In this document: piece by piece, positions 1 to 14,277 of the stretch
Layout of the letters: each line of letters starts with the position of its first letter
Position numbering within the stretch: the stretch's first letter is position 1
Assembly (NCBI GenBank): GCA_008360975.2
Contig: CM039196.1
Span: 2,418,001 to 2,482,000 of the forward strand
Direction: 5' to 3'
Length of the DNA stretch: 64,000 nucleotides
DNA from: Lichenostomus cassidix
Taxonomy: Eukaryota; Chordata; Aves; Passeriformes; Meliphagidae
Position numbers and translations under genes: made by a program
The notes under the pieces: generated by a model
What the model saw: the letters and a program-made list of their open reading frames with translations, nothing else
Told to the model about the DNA's origin: nothing
The model's database searches: none

Positions 1-130
1 CTTGCCATGTGGACTCAAGTTCAGCACCCAGAGATGATCTCCTCATGAATTCTGCTGATCTTACCAGGGTGGTTTTTTTAACTAGCGCTGAGGGCACTTG
101 CAACAGAAATGGTGATTTATTTTCCTTCAT

Positions 131-315
131 AATCATAGAATGGCTTGGGTTGGAAAGACCTCAAAGATCATTTTGTTCCAACCCCCTGCCATAGGCAGGG
201 ACACCTTCTACTGGACCAGGTTGCTCCAAGCTCTGTCCATCCTGGCTTTGTACACTTCCAGGGATGGGGCAGCCACAGCTTTTCTGGACAACTTGTTCAG
301 TGCTGCTCAGTGTGA
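131..315 (-). mobile_element. CR1 LINE 3'-end fragment, antisense
   Basis: The stretch starts with AATCATAGAATGG and continues with GGTTGGAAAGACCTC, CCAACCCCCTGCCAT, GGCAGGGACACCTTC and TTCCAGGGATGGGGC. This is the reverse complement of the conserved 3' end of avian CR1 retrotransposons, whose sense strand ends in ATTCTATGATTCT repeats. Only about 185 bp remain, as expected of 5'-truncated CR1 copies. The similarity fades near GCTGCTCAG. Diagnosis is from remembered CR1 consensus; the subfamily is not assigned. Confidence 0.9.
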
Positions 316-3300
316 GTTATCCTGCTGCTGCTGTACTTTCTCCTCTACAACAGGGTGATTTGCAGAGTACTTAGTGCACTCTTTTGCAAAAGGCTTGTAG
401 AACTGGCTCTGTCTTCGACACAATTATCTGTAATGCTCTTCCTCCTCGTACTGCAGCCCTCCTGTGTGTGTTCACCAGATGTTCACATCACACTTCATGT
501 TCCCCTGTATTGCTGAGCTATAAAGGAGAAAACAAGAGTGCTGTTAACCTGTGTAGTGCTCCTTTGGAAATGGAGAGCTGCCTCTCCATGCTCACCAGGA
601 GGAGAGAGCAAAGCTGCACCTATATGATTTCCTGACAAAGGCTTCAAGTGCTTTGCAGTCCTTCAGTGGAAAAAAATCCACTGTTGCTTATTTAATTACT
701 GTTACTACCTAGTGCGTTTAGGGCAGCATTTTAAGTGTAACTGGCATAAGGGATTTGCTAAACTCATTACTTGTTCTGCTTGTAACAATTTCTGTGTCTC
801 TCTGTGCCCTTCTTGGGGAAAATAATCCACTTAAAACATCTTGAAAGAAGGGGTAGAGAGAGCCTGCTGAGGCTAGGGCAATTCAGAGTATGTGGTGGCG
901 ATGTTGATGCTCATTTTCTGCTGTGTCTCTGGAACTACTGTTAGCATAAAAGATTTGATACACTGGTTGCAGTGCAGAATAGGCATAAAAGTGCCCTTAG
1001 CTGTGTTTCCAGGAGGCAGCTGATACACAGACCTTATCTCTGTAACATTTCAGCAATGATAAGGCATCTGTAGCTCTTTCCATGACACAGTTTAGTAAAT
1101 CCAGCAGCAGCCCTTTGCCTGTCTGACTCGCAGAGAAGATGTGGAGCTGCTTTTTGACTTTACTGCACAAAGTGGTGTGTAATGAGCTCTGTAAAATCGG
1201 GTCATTTGTCTATTAAGTGTGAACTCTGATTTCAGTCTCTCTGGCTGCTCTGGTTTAGTCTTCCTTGGTCACCCTTGCTGTGAAGGATCTGCTTCACAGC
1301 AAGCACAGGGGCCATATGTGTCACCTTTTGATTCTCCCTTTGCACATACCTTGTGTAGATGGGAGAAATGTGCTCCTGATGTGCACAGCTATCAAGGAAA
1401 TTCAGACCTGATTGGGAGCAGTGGTATCTCAACTTGGTCTTGGGCTGTTCTCGTGCGTGTGGTGATCACACTGCAGTAAAGATCAGTATCTCCACGGGAT
1501 GTTTCTGGGACTGTCACGAACTGGTGCAGCTCCATTATTAATGCTGACCTTTTCCCTGGCTGATGAGACATCCATCTGCAGTATCCACTGCAGAGGCTCA
1601 GGAGAGCAGCATCCTGCTATCTGCTGTCAAAAACGGTCCCTTTTCCCCTCGTTGTGAACTGTCTCTTGTGATGTTTTCCACATGGCAGCCCCAAGTATGT
1701 AAAGACGTGTGTGTTGTCTGTGAACACAGCTGCTGCTCTTGACCCATCTGCCAGGAATTCTGCTCTTCAGACACAGCTTGCTTCCTCCTGGTGTCTGTCT
1801 CCCTGTTCCATCAGAAACAAACATTTTAACACAGCTTTGCTTAATGCAAAAGAATAACACACTCGCCTTTTAAGGGCATGGTTCAGAGCATGAATGAATC
1901 CAAGGATGGGCTGAATCTCCTGTCAAATGGGTGTTTTAGTTTGGACAACTGTATAAAGTATTTGTCACTGTGGAAAAACTCTTCTTCCACTGCATAAAAA
2001 TTCTCTAAGCAAGTGTGTCTGGGCAGTGCCAAACCTAGTTAGTGTAGGGTGAAGCTTCTTGAGAGTCTCTGTCCTTCTTGCTCAAAAGAAAACCAAGTCC
2101 ATGCTTCATCTTAAATTGAGTATTGCTTTGCTACATGAGCTTTCTCAGCAGCACAACCAGTATTGGTACAGGATATAAACCAGCAATTTGTTTTAGTATT
2201 ATAAGGGGGGAACAAAGAAAAAAAAGTTAAAACCCCTCAAACACAAAACAAACTTAAGAGCAAGCTGCTGCTAAAACACCTGCCTCTCACCTCTACTTAA
2301 AGGGGCACATAACTGAATTACAGAGGGCCTGGATCATGCAGTCAGAAGTCTTTCCACATCATGGTCGTCGTGCTGCCAAGGGTGTGCTCACGAGATGTCC
2401 TCTAATCCAGTTAGAAGTGCTCTTCCAGGAACCATATCATTATGGAGTTGGAAATTCTGGAAACTGGGTGGACGCAGTAATACAGGAGAGCTACTGCGCT
2501 CTTCCCTTCCTTGTGCTAAAAATGTCTCTGGAATGAACCATGTCCTGCTCTGGCTCTGCTCCTGCTGGCTGGGCACAGCAGCCTCTGAAGGGCTCCTCTT
2601 CCCTCCTGCTGCCCTGGCTCTGGCTCCAGGCAGTGGGAAGAGCTCTGCAGAGCTGGACGAAGTCTCCTGTGTCCTGCTGTGTCCCTCTGCCCTTCGGGAC
2701 TACCTCGCTGATGAAGTGATTGGTTCTTCTTCACCATCAGGAGGGGCCTCTTGATTTTTTTGATCCCAGAGGTTAAATTTTTAATGTAGATGGGTCTGCC
2801 ATAGGTGGTGTTGCCTCTGCCTGGCTCTTAACCAGGAGAACATCTGATTGAGGTTGGGCTTTCTGCCTTACAGGCTGTGGTTTGATGGGGAATAGAGACA
2901 GGCATAGGAGGAAAAGAGGAAAATTAGCTGCAGCAAATTTTTTTTTTTTTTAAACTGTGCTGTGCTCTGGACAGACTGCTTGGCCACTCCTGGCATTTGG
3001 TAAGTGTGTGCCCTTTTAAAGAGGATCATGTTTGAAACTGGAGTAAAGGTTTCCAAAATTCCTCTTGGGCTGCAGTCCTTCCTGGGAAGGAGCAGCATTG
3101 CAGGACAGGCAGTGAGTCCAGGGGAGCAGCCTTCCTTCCCTTGGAAGAGCTTCCCTGGTGTGAGCTCCCTGCAATACGATGTTGGATTTGATGCTGCCGT
3201 GTCCAGAAGACATCTGGGCCTTTTTATTGTAATCATGTTTGTGCATTCAGACCAATTTTGATGGTTATGAAGGTTCAAAAAAATCCCAGAGATCTTAATA

Positions 3301-6300
3301 AGCTAATTCAGTAACTGTTTGTGGCTTTTGTTGTTCCTCTTTGTTGTGAGGACAGAACTGGTTCATGCTGATGAGTGCTGCATGAAAATTATATTATTAG
3401 TAATTACTGGTAATTTCTCGTCTGGAAGCTTCAGGTTTGTGGGAGCACTTGAATCCATTTGCTTCTGTATTCCCTCTGGCTTGGCCGTAGCCTCTCACAG
3501 TACCTCAGGACACTTGAGCAGTTCCCTTTCCTCCATGGTAACTTCTTACACCAGTTCTGGGTGGCAGAGGCAGCTCCCTCTCTGTCCTGACATTCATTTT
3601 CTGTCCAGTCAGGGCATCGCTGACATGTTGAGGTTCCCCCCAGGTGAAGGGAGCAGCTCCAGCCCCGGCTCACGAAGGATGGCAGTGCAGGGTGATGCCT
3701 CGGAGATGAGGGGGAAGGCAAAGGACCAGAATGTGCTTTTACATTTTCCCCTTAAAATTGTAATTTCATTTTAAATGTGCTGTGGTAACACCGAGGTTTT
3801 TGTCAGCTGGCAGAGCGAAGGATTAGTCATAGAGGTTTGTTTTGTTTTCTTCTAGGGAAGCTGGCAGAGAGGTAGAAAGAAAAAGGTGTACCATTAAACA
3901 AAAATCCCTGGAAAAATAACAACCCTAAACAACCAACTTTTCAAAGAAAATGACAGTATTGCTGTATTTGCTCTTTATGGGGAACATCACCTGGCTATGG
4001 TGTCTCAAGTCCCTCTTTTAGATTTAGATTAGGGATATTTCTGATTTTTGAGCTGTGCATAGAAACATGCAATGGAGGTAATTTTACCTGGCTTAGCTAA
4101 GGAAGTGGGAATAAATGGAAGTACTGCTTATTAGTTCAGTATGAGAGTTACTTTTTTTCCTTGTACCAAATACTGAGTTTTTTTATTCAAAGATCATCAT
4201 TGGAATAGAAACATTTTTATCCCTCTCTTAGCCTGAGATTAATAGAGGGAGACTTCTTAAAAGCTGTATCTTCTGTTTTGATTTGGTTTCCAGCATCCTA
4301 ATTACTTCTCCTTCCAACCATGCCCTCTGTATCTGTTTTCCTTTCATCTTCCCGGCTCTGATTGGAAGTAGCCTTGGACCAGAGAAGAAGGAAATCCTTG
4401 CTGTAGGTGAGATAAGAAGTATTTGCAGAGGAGGAGGGCTGGTGTCTGGCACCTCTCACAGGACCTACAGCCTGGGAATGCTTGGGGATGCTTCAGAACA
4501 CAGCTGAAGGTGGGGCAGCCACAGGGTCATCTCAGACAGCTCTGGCAAGGGCTGGTGGTTTGAAATTTGCCTGGGAATAAATAGTAAGTAAACCCTGGGA
4601 TATACTTGGTGAGGCACTTCCTGCAGATGCTCCAAGCTTTTGTGAAAGGAGCAAGCAGGAAAAGCAGTGGGGTTTTCCCCTTTTTAAATTTTTTTTTCCT
4701 AAGCTGTAGTAAGTTTATCTACATTTTCAACCTGTTTGTTTAGGTTTAATGTGAAATCCTACTGACCAACTATTCTTAATAAACACCTGATTCCTTACTG
4801 GTTGGAGATGCTGACAGAGTGGGGGCTCTGGGGTGTAAGCCTGTGGCTGCTGTGTCCATAATCAGGTGGCAGCAACTTCGATTCCTTCTGTCAGCATCTC
4901 TTCATGACTTTTTCTTCAGGAAGGTCAGTTAAGCTAAAGAGTAAATAACTTGTTCCCTGGGCAGTGGGCTCACAGTTCAGGTTGAGTTTATATTTGTAGC
5001 TTTGTTTTGAATTTTGTTGTTATTGGCTAAAGAAATGCTTGTGCTCTTCTGGGGCTCTGTGAACTCAGCTGCTGTGGTGCCCTTCAGTGCCTCTGGATTT
5101 GGAGTGGGAGGAATGCTTGTTATTTTGTGTGATGGAAGAGCCTGTCTGTTTTCAGACTCCGAGATGTGTAAAACCTTCAAACGCCAAAATATTGGCAGGG
5201 TGATTTTCAGCTTTCCTCTCGTCCAGATAAGGATTGGGAGATTTGCTCGGATTTGTAAAATAATTTCTCACGGGTTACTTCATGTAAATACTGATGGGGT
5301 TTTTTAATGAATTGATTCTCTCACTGCCCCCTCCTCCCCCTGGGTAGAGATCTTTAGCAGCACATGGAAAATGTGACTGACCCTTAAAGGTCAGATTTAG
5401 TCTACCCTTCAGCTTTTCTTATCCTGCTTGTCAGACAACACAACTTATTTGCTCTATCTCCTGTCCAGATCTGCATTTTTTTCTGTATAACTAATTTTTT
5501 TTCTATATGTGAATTTTAAACAGAATTTCTATAAAATATGGTGGCAGTAGAGCTGTTCTCTGAACAAAATTTACTGTGTTTTATGGCTTCTGCTGATCTT
5601 TTTTTAGCTTCTTGCTACGGATGATACTGAATACAGCATTTTTATGCAGCTGAAAGGAAAGGTTATGCTATTGCAGATTATATTTTTTTAAAGACTGTTT
5701 TACAGTAATAAACACACATAGGCAGTGCTTACCCAAACTCATTATTTAGTTTAGTTAGAGCTGTAAAACCTCTAACAAGATAAACTGTTTAATGTATTGA
5801 CTTGTTAGTGTCTTTAGCCCTGCCTTTGGTGGCGTGGAAGGTAGAACATATATTTAGAAACTAATTCCAGAAAAAACGCATCCGTCAGACTAAAGTGTTT
5901 TTCAAGACCCAAAAAACAATCCTGTTTTTTTGTTTTTCCTATGCAGAAAATCATGTGCTCTGCATGAAAGATGCTGGTGGTAAAGCTTTGGCTTTCCAAG
6001 GGGAAAAACAGGGGCAATGGGCTCATAACATCCCAGGAGAGTGAGATTCACGTGGCATTGCTGCTGGGATGGAGACTCAGATGAGCAGAAGCGTGTTGGT
6101 GTCCAGATTCACTTCCCAGCCTCCTGGATTTTGGGTTGGCTTTTATTTCTGGCTTTCATAGTGGAGCTGAGGGGTGTGCAGTCAATTGAGCTTAGCATCA
6201 GGCATACTATGGATTTTATTCCTCTGTCTGGAAGGGGTTTGGAGATGCATCAGGTATCTCAGGGAATGATTCAGTTTGTAACAAACAACCTCTTCCCATG

Positions 6301-6422
6301 CATGTTTGTGCCTCTTCTGGCAGAGCTGACTTGCTTCTGCCAAGCAAGGAATGTGACTGGTTTTCCAGAACATGAGCACAGCATCCTGAGTGATTTAAAA
6401 GTCATTGCTTAGCATTCCTGTC

Positions 6423-6446
<24 letters not shown>
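6423..6446. repeat. Poly-T tract (24 T)
   Basis: An uninterrupted run of 24 T. It could be a mononucleotide microsatellite or the reverse-strand poly-A of an old insertion. No recognisable retrocopy sits next to it, so a simple repeat is preferred. Confidence 0.9.
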
Positions 6447-6453
<7 letters not shown>

Positions 6454-8010
6454 CTTTTTCCTCTTTTTTGATGTCACACAAAAACACTTGTCTGGAGTAG
6501 GGAAGCATGTAATGGAACATTTAAATTTTCAACTTTTTTTTCCTGGGAGTGGCCAATCAGCTAATTAACTGAACATGTATGTTCTTTGTAGTAGGGGTAG
6601 TGGGTCTTTTCCTGGATTTTGTTTTTTCTACAGGGATGTACATTTGACTGAAAGAATCAATTACTTCTCTTGCACATTCCAATATTTATTTGCTAACTGG
6701 TCCTGCTAGTAAGAAAAATGTATGTTCTGAAAGGCTTGACTCACTGTAAGGAAAAGTTAAAGAAGTTCCTTTGTTTCTAGTGACACTTAACGACAAGAAC
6801 TGTCCCATTAGTAACAGGGAAGAAAGTTGATTTTAATACCCAACAGCTTTGTCCTCTGTAATATCACTACTGGGAATGTGTGGTTATTCCCATCAGGCAG
6901 CCTGAGGGATCTGAAAAAAAAAGTTCTGTTGCCATCAGTTGGGTGTTACCTTTGTTAGTCCTCAGTGCCTGAGCTGCTGGAGAATTGGGGAGGAACTTGC
7001 ACATGTAGATTGCTTTCACCAGAATTACAGATTTCACCATGTGTATTTTAGCTTGTCAGTTTTTGGAGGCTCTTCTCTTTTCCCACTGTGGTTTCTATGG
7101 GAATGTCACGAGTTTGGGTGGTGTGTGTAACCTTCTCAACTGCAGCACAGTCTGTCTCTGTATTGCTTAACTTTTGGGGATTTTTTGGTGCTTGTTTTGT
7201 GCTGCAGGATGGGGGCAGAGGATGTTTGACATTAACTCAGGGTGTCAGTTATGCAGGGATGGCAATCAAAGGGATGATTTCTCCATTCCTTTCGAGGTGA
7301 AACAATTAAGTCAAAAAGCTGCACAAACTGATGTTTCCACACAGGCTTGAGGATGGACCTTTACCATCCCCAGTCCCCTGGAGTCGCATGCAAGCTGAGA
7401 GTGATCCAAAAAGTGGGAAAGTTGGTTTGGGGAGTAGAGGGGCTTCTGTAGCTGACCTCAAGAAGGGCACTATTGAGTGAAAGGTTTGTCTCTACCACCT
7501 CTTTCAGAACAACTGGTATGTGTTAAAACATCTGAGGGACCTGGGAGTGTTCCTAGCCCTGGGCACAGCACTACATGCATTTAAAAATAAAAACTGCTGA
7601 CATTCCTTTCAGCTGTCCTTAGTGTGAATCAAAGCACTGTGGTTTCCAGTATTTCTCAACACTGACAACACCAGGCTGGGCAGCAGAGATATTTTAGCCC
7701 TGCATATAGGATTAGTGGTGTCTTAGGGAGGAAAATCAGGCACCTTGTGTTCGTGCAAATGAGCAATTTACTGTTCACTGAAAGAAATCTGCTATTGCCT
7801 GGCGGATGGTTCTGTGTTGTACAAGGCTTTTGATCTGGAAATCCTGTCAATCACCTGCAAGCTGAAGAGCTGAAAGAGGGTTGTACTTGCTGGTAACTTT
7901 GTGCTTCATTTGCTCTACCAGCTCAGGGAGCTTCTTCCAAAGACTGTTCCGATGCAGATTGTCTGAGTGTCTTTGGGTGTAAGAGCTGAACTCCAAAGGT
8001 TTAAAGGAAT

Positions 8011-8022
8011 TTAGTTAACTAA
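8011..8022. repeat. 12-bp perfect palindrome TTAGTTAACTAA
   Basis: Perfect dyad symmetry over 12 bp in AT-rich DNA. It contains GTTAAC, half of an HNF1-like site, but not the full HNF1 consensus. It may be chance. Confidence 0.6.
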
Positions 8023-9602
8023 TCCCCTTCCCCTTTTAGAATGTGATAACTTAAGCTTCAGTCCTAGGGTACCCCAAACCCTAAACAAGGGGTTCAGGTG
8101 GGATATTGGAAACAGTTGCCTGTGCAAATACCACACTGCTGTTTTTTCTGTTTTTAAAACCTCCTTATGCTCCATAGCTTTCTTCCTGGGTGCTCCCATT
8201 GCCCTTGGTCTGGCAGCATTTCTGAAGTAAGAGGTGTTGGGCCATTTAGGGTGAAAGATGCAACAAGAACACAGTAAATCATCCCCTTTGTCCTTGTCCT
8301 GGGATCACCCCTTGTGCTGCACCCAGTACATGTTGGTTTGGTGGAGAGAGTGGAGGAGCCTCTCCCAGGAGGGCTTTTGTAGCCAGTCACGGAAATGCTC
8401 TTAGAGAACATTGCTGGAGCTGTGGATAGAACTGGAAGTATTAATGCAGGCTTTTACCACATCATTTTAGCAAACCATTTTCTCCAATAAATGTGACAAG
8501 CTAACCTGGGCCTTCCAGAGGAATTTGTCCCTGAATCCTGCAGGAGCTCAGTACTGGGAAGTGTTAGGTAGGCTGACACTACTGTTTTGGAAATCTTGGA
8601 GGTGATTGCCAGGGAGAGGAATATGAGAAAATTACTTCCTTCTCCTTCAGATCTGGCCAATTTGTAACTGGCTAATCTGATTATCTCATCTTGCCTGGGA
8701 TGACAGATGGGACAGATAGTTGTGCTCTGCTCAGTTGGGTCCTTTTGTGCTAAAGGAGCACATGACCTTATTTTGAAAGAGTAAACTTGTGCAGGAATAA
8801 ATACTGTAAAGAGAAAAATGCAGCTTTCTCTACTCTGCCCTGTGACAGGCTTCAAAAATTTGTCCATTATTCTGTAAAACAGTGTAGTTACAATCCTGTC
8901 TATCAGCATGGAACTGGAAAATATTTTCAGCTCAAAATAAACTCCACAAAAAAATAGCTTCCATGTGATTCCCTATTCAGAGGAAAGCTACTGGACTGTA
9001 GTCCTAAATAAAGATTCCAGCCAAGTTTGGTTCTTTAAAGAGCAGTGGTGGTTGTCCTAAATTTGACTTTACCAAGTCCACTCTCCTGCGTAGCCCTTTG
9101 CTTTGGTCAAGTCAACAGAGCAAGTTTCATGTTGGCTTCTCTTTGTTGCTGGTGCTTTGAGAGTGGCTTCAGTGGTGTGAAATGCAAGGAAAACTTTCCA
9201 ACATGTAATTATTGAGCCATCACTTTGTTGGCAAGTAATTTTCAAAGCTTGCCACAGTCCTTTTGTCCTCTTTATCATTGCTGGGAAAAAATGCATTAAC
9301 CTGTGCTTGAGAAAGCAATGATTTGCTTGGTTTTTGATACAGTCAGACCTATTTATTTTGTCAGTGGGAGATGCTTCTAATGTATTTAGCAGTAAATCAT
9401 CCTGAAGCCAGGTCTCTGAACAGCCCTTGCTCGTGTTCTTTCTCCTGATGGAGCTGTCAGGATGTTGTTGCTGAATTTGCAGAGGAGAATGGCCATTCTT
9501 CTTTCTTTTCTAATTTCAGAGATCAACAGGGATCAACTGCATTGCATTTTTAGAAGCAGCAATTCTGGTTAGTTTGAAACTTGGAAGTTTTCTCTCCCAT
9601 TA

Positions 9603-9612
9603 GCTAATTAGC
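9603..9612. promoter_or_regulatory. Palindromic homeodomain-type site GCTAATTAGC
   Basis: A 10-bp perfect palindrome centred on TAATTA, the core bound by many homeodomain proteins, in an AT-rich stretch. Such sites arise often by chance in AT-rich DNA. Confidence 0.2.
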
Positions 9613-12101
9613 ACTATTATACTCTATTGTCATTATTGTCACTCAGGGTATTTTTGAGAATTAAGGGTGAAAAGTGACTGTATAAATTGAAACTCATCAA
9701 CGAGGCTCTCCGAGCCTATTGTGAGTCACCCTTGCTGATTTCAGTGACAAAAATAAATCTTCTGTTACAACTGTTGACTCCTGCAAGCCCTGCAGTTACT
9801 CATAGCAGGAGCAGGAGCTGGCTCGTGCCTTGGGAAGAGCCACTGTCACCAACATGTGGCCAGAGACGCATCTCACCCATGGGTACCTCCTGTCAGCCAG
9901 GCTCTTGTCTCTCCACTTGTATACTAGGATAAATTGTGAAATTTTTACTACCTCTTGGATTGTTTTGATCTTAATCAGTTTTATCAAAAATGCTAAAGAT
10001 GAATAGTGCTGTCCTGAGGAAGGAGGGGCAGCTGGTTCTTGGCAAAAGCTTGTGTTTTAGTGGGAGAACAGAAGGGATGAGGCCCTTGATTTATATAATT
10101 ATTGATGCATTTTCTTTTTTTTTAAACTGAAAGCATAAATTGCACACCTGAGCAGCTGAGATAATCCAGCAGTGGTCTGTTTAATTAAAAAAATTGTTAG
10201 CAGGTTGTCACTAAAAGTATGGATTGTTAGTGCTGCCATTGCTTATGCTGTGCTTTTGTTCCTTGTAATTATCGTGACCGGTATTTTTAGGGCAGCTTTG
10301 CAGCTTGTCTATTTTCTCCCAAGTTGGCTAAAAATGCTGGTCTCACGTGACATGATAAATATTCTCTTGGAAACCAGTGCTGTATATATCCTGAGCTTCC
10401 TGTTCTGCTGATGTCTGGATTCATTGCTTAAAATTGCAGCAGCAGGAGGTGGAAGAAAGGTGTCCCTTGTTATTGAAGCCTGGGCATGTGGCTGTTAATG
10501 GTCTTAAGAATAGCTTGAATGGTCTTTGCAGATAAATCTTAGACTGGAATGTTTTTGTTTGCTTTAGCTTTTGGGTGGTATTAGCCTTAGTTGTAACCTC
10601 TTTCAGTTTCTGTTATCTTTTAATGAGGACTTCCTAGAGCTCTGATTGTGCAGTGAAATCCATGCAGAATCCATCTGTGGCTGCAGCAATGAGGCTGACA
10701 CAGAGCACGGGGCTGCTGTGCTGCTCTTGTGTGGAGCTTCTCCACTCTGTGCCCAAACAGGTTGAACACACCCACCCAGAACGAGGTGTCTGCTTGTGTG
10801 TTACCTGTGATGACAGTGCTTAACCTGAAAACTCAAGGTTGTAGTGGGAAGCTTCTGGTAAAATTGTTGTATTTCCTCTTTTCAAGGACACACTCCAATT
10901 CCATGCAGGCTGTGAGGTGCTGGTGGGTAATCCTTGGGTGGAAAAGGTATAATTTGTGAGCTCTTCCAGACAAAGTACAGCTCAAGAACGAACCTTTGAG
11001 CAGCATTGTTTATGTTGATCCCAAGGTGTCCTACCTGGCTCTTGCAGGAGTTGGAAATGCATGCTGTCACTGCTGGCATTGCTGGGGATGCTGCTTCCAA
11101 ACACCCTCTGGAACCCGTGAAAGACTAAGGCACTATTTGTGTTACTGATTTCTGGACTTCGCTGTCATTCAGGATTTTCGCTTACTGACAGAAGCAAAAT
11201 AAAAGCAAATCTGTGGAAGAGTAGAAATGGAACTTTTAGGCTAATGAAGCTGTATTGTGTCTGACAAATGGGTGGCTAATCTGCTGGAGAAGGGGGAGGG
11301 TTGTCTTTTAATGAGAAGTTATTGCATGTTGAATAGCTGTTAAATTGCTGTATTAATAAAGTGGACAATGCTCTCTAGCTTGTCTTCTTAAAGTATTCTT
11401 TTAATTGAGAACCCCCTTTAATCCATTCTTTTAAAAATTAATTAACATTTTGTAAAACACTTCTTTGACTGTGGTGGCCTGATTCAGATTAAATTGGGGT
11501 TATGTCATGACTGCTTCCTTATGTACTTTAGCTGTAATTTATGGACTCAGTGGATAACACTAACTTCATATATAAGAGCTTAACACTTCTAAGAACAAGA
11601 CTAATGGGCTCTTTTTTTTTTGGTCACAGTGCTTTGAATTGGCAGCAAACAGAAGAATAGAAATGAGATGAGAAAACAGGGTCTGGTGCCTGGAGTAAGA
11701 ACTTTGATATTATTTTCCATTCAGCTCCTGATTATTTTGACTGTGAGCCAGCATTTGCAGTGAATTTTGCACTAAACATCTAAACTTTAGTGTCCCTCAG
11801 ATGTTGCACTGCTTGCAGACTGCAGGTAGCTTTTATTGCACAGACTAATTGTCCTTTTTTTCATGCCATGTTGCGATCAAGTAGGAATGTTGAAGTCCTT
11901 CGGCTCTTCTGTTACACTTTGTGGATATGCTAAACCCTCTAGCTTTTGGTTGTTTTGACTTTTTACCTGCCAGTTCTGAGAGGGTGTCCCTCAGGGCCAG
12001 CAGACACGTGTGCTCTGGATGTGGCTGTCTAAGAAAGCCCAGCTCCTGAATCAGGTCACTGTTTACAAAGCAGGTTTATGTCAGATATAAATACAGCTGT
12101 A

Positions 12102-12122
12102 ATGCCCTTTAGCAAAGGGCAT
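12102..12122. repeat. Perfect inverted repeat, 9-bp arms, 3-nt loop
   Basis: ATGCCCTTT, spacer AGC, AAAGGGCAT. A tight small hairpin in non-coding DNA, with no T-run after it and no other sign of an RNA gene. Confidence 0.7.
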
Positions 12123-14227
12123 GTGGGGCTGTGCAGCACTCCTGCAATCCGAGAGCTGACAGAGCTGGCTCAGCCAGGATGGAGAAATTCCCAAGGTGTG
12201 AAACAACTGGCCATGCTGGGAGCTGTAAAGCCAAGACAGGGAACTGCACCACTTGGTCAGAGCCATCCCTGAAATCTGAACTGAGGGGGTTGGACACTTT
12301 CTGCTCTGTGCTTTGCTTCCTCAGCTGGTGTCAGGCTGGAACAAGGTTTCCATCCTATGGTGCATCTCACAAAAAGGAAAATTTTGTGCCTGAGCCCTTT
12401 GTGAACTTGCTTTTGTAATCCTCTCTTATAAGGGATGCTTCAAAAAAGAACACCCCTGAAACAATTTGGATGTTTGTTGGGGAGCAAAGGAAAAGTTTAT
12501 TTGAATGGTCCTTGGAAGCCAGGAAACAGATTTTGTTATTTTTGTTTGAATGTACTTTAAATTGCTTACTTTTGACTGCATATACATATGAGCTGTATGA
12601 CACCTTGTTGCAGGATACCCTGATGGACTTGTGAAGCTGAATTTGTAGTTGGAGGAGGTGGTTGAAATCCCATTTAATCTGAGGAATAAAACCACATGAA
12701 ACTCCATGAGTCCTCAAGGAATGTGAGAATTCTGCCCTTGGGAAAGCTCTCTGCTTGCCTTGTCAGGCTGAAACCACAATGTGTGCTCTATGGCTGTTAA
12801 ATGCTTTGATACATCCAGAAATTTTCTCCAGGAAAGAGAATTTTTTCCTGGAGAGAAGTCTGACCGAAGCCAGATTTTGGGTTTCTGAAACTAGTGGCAG
12901 TGAGAAAGGCTGTGGGAGGGCTCAACAAAACGGGTCAGAATAAAAGGCCAAAGGATTTGCTTCAAAAATTTTCACATTTTTTTTTCTTGCAGAATTGTTC
13001 CAGTTATCAGGGAAACTGAATTGGCTTGAGCTACCCCACTCCCTCCTCTATTTATAAAAAAATATTTTGTAGCAAAATTTGAATCCAGTCTTGAATCTGC
13101 TCTGTCACCGATTCTCTCTTGGATGTTGGACCAGATAATTTTTCTCCCTGTGTCTCAGTTTCCCTGCAAATGAGGGATAATGATGGCTGTCCTTGAGGCC
13201 AGGGCAGAGCTTTAATGCATCCCTCAAGCCCTGGGAGCTGCTGCAAGGAGCATGGCTGGGCCCCAGCCAGGCACTCCTGTGGCTCTGCTCTGGGTGGGTG
13301 ACTCAGAGAATGTTGTTTCCTTTTCTCTTGCCAGTACCTGCATTTGTCTCCTTAGGCACCACTCCTGCCCTTGCCTTGGGTGAATTCATCATTTATTTAC
13401 TTATTTTTTGGATGGGGCTTGCAGGTTTCCACCTGGGGCTGGCTGGGGGTGCTCATGTTCCTTGCAGGTGCCAATTCCTTCCCCTGCATCTCGCATCTTG
13501 TTTCACACAAAGTCTGCAAAATGCTGGAAATAATTAAATTGCGTGTCAGGAAAACCAAACAAATGCAAGACTACACATCTGGCCCTGAGTTTAATCTAGA
13601 GAATGGTTTGGAAATATTATGTAGAAACCTGCAGTAATTTGTGTTCAGGGAAGGTTGTGCAGAAGTTAAACACATGCAGGTGCAGGTGGTGTCCCTATGG
13701 GAGACCCTGTGGCACTCTGGGCAGCACCATCAGCCTCTCCCTGGTTGTGTCTTGGCAACCACAGATTTTATTATGATTGACTTCACTGCAGGTGTCCTTT
13801 GGGTTGTATTTTTTATGGAGTGGGCAGAGTGGGGAAGGAGTGTGTTGGGTTTTCCTGGAGGAGGTGAGAATTTGGGATGTGGATAACACCTGGCAGTATC
13901 CCTGGGCTCTCTCATTGCCTGAACTGGCCATTGCATCCTGGTTTGGAAGCAGAGGTCCTGAGGGTTGTGGAGGTGCAGCTGTGGCCCCTGTGCAGCAAAG
14001 CCAAGGCTCTGGTCCCATCAGCAGCTCCCCAGGAGGAACCTGGAGCTGCCTGTCCCATAGCCCTTGAGCTGGGACTGTCCAAGGGACTTAAACCAGAAGC
14101 TTTGCCCTTCTTCAGGCTTCTCAAAAAGGGATAAGGGACAGAAATGACCCAGCAATTTGTTAACCCAGACTAAAGAAGAAATGGATCTGGTCTGGCACTT
14201 CAGCCTCCTCTGCCTCAGCTGGCAAAA

Positions 14228-14277
14228 CTGCTCAGCTGGAAACACCCTGGATCTGCTCAGCTGGAAACACCCTGGAA
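14228..14277. repeat. 25-bp tandem duplication (2 copies)
   Basis: The 25-bp unit beginning CTGCTCAGCTGGAAACACC occurs twice head to tail, 14228-14252 and 14253-14277, differing only at the last base. Each copy contains the E-box CAGCTG. The near identity suggests a recent slippage duplication and a possible variable-number locus. Confidence 0.9.

Noticed and set aside
8454..8909. 151-codon minus-strand open frame
   Set aside because: Composition and sequence look random; no domain, no neighbouring exon with matching phase.
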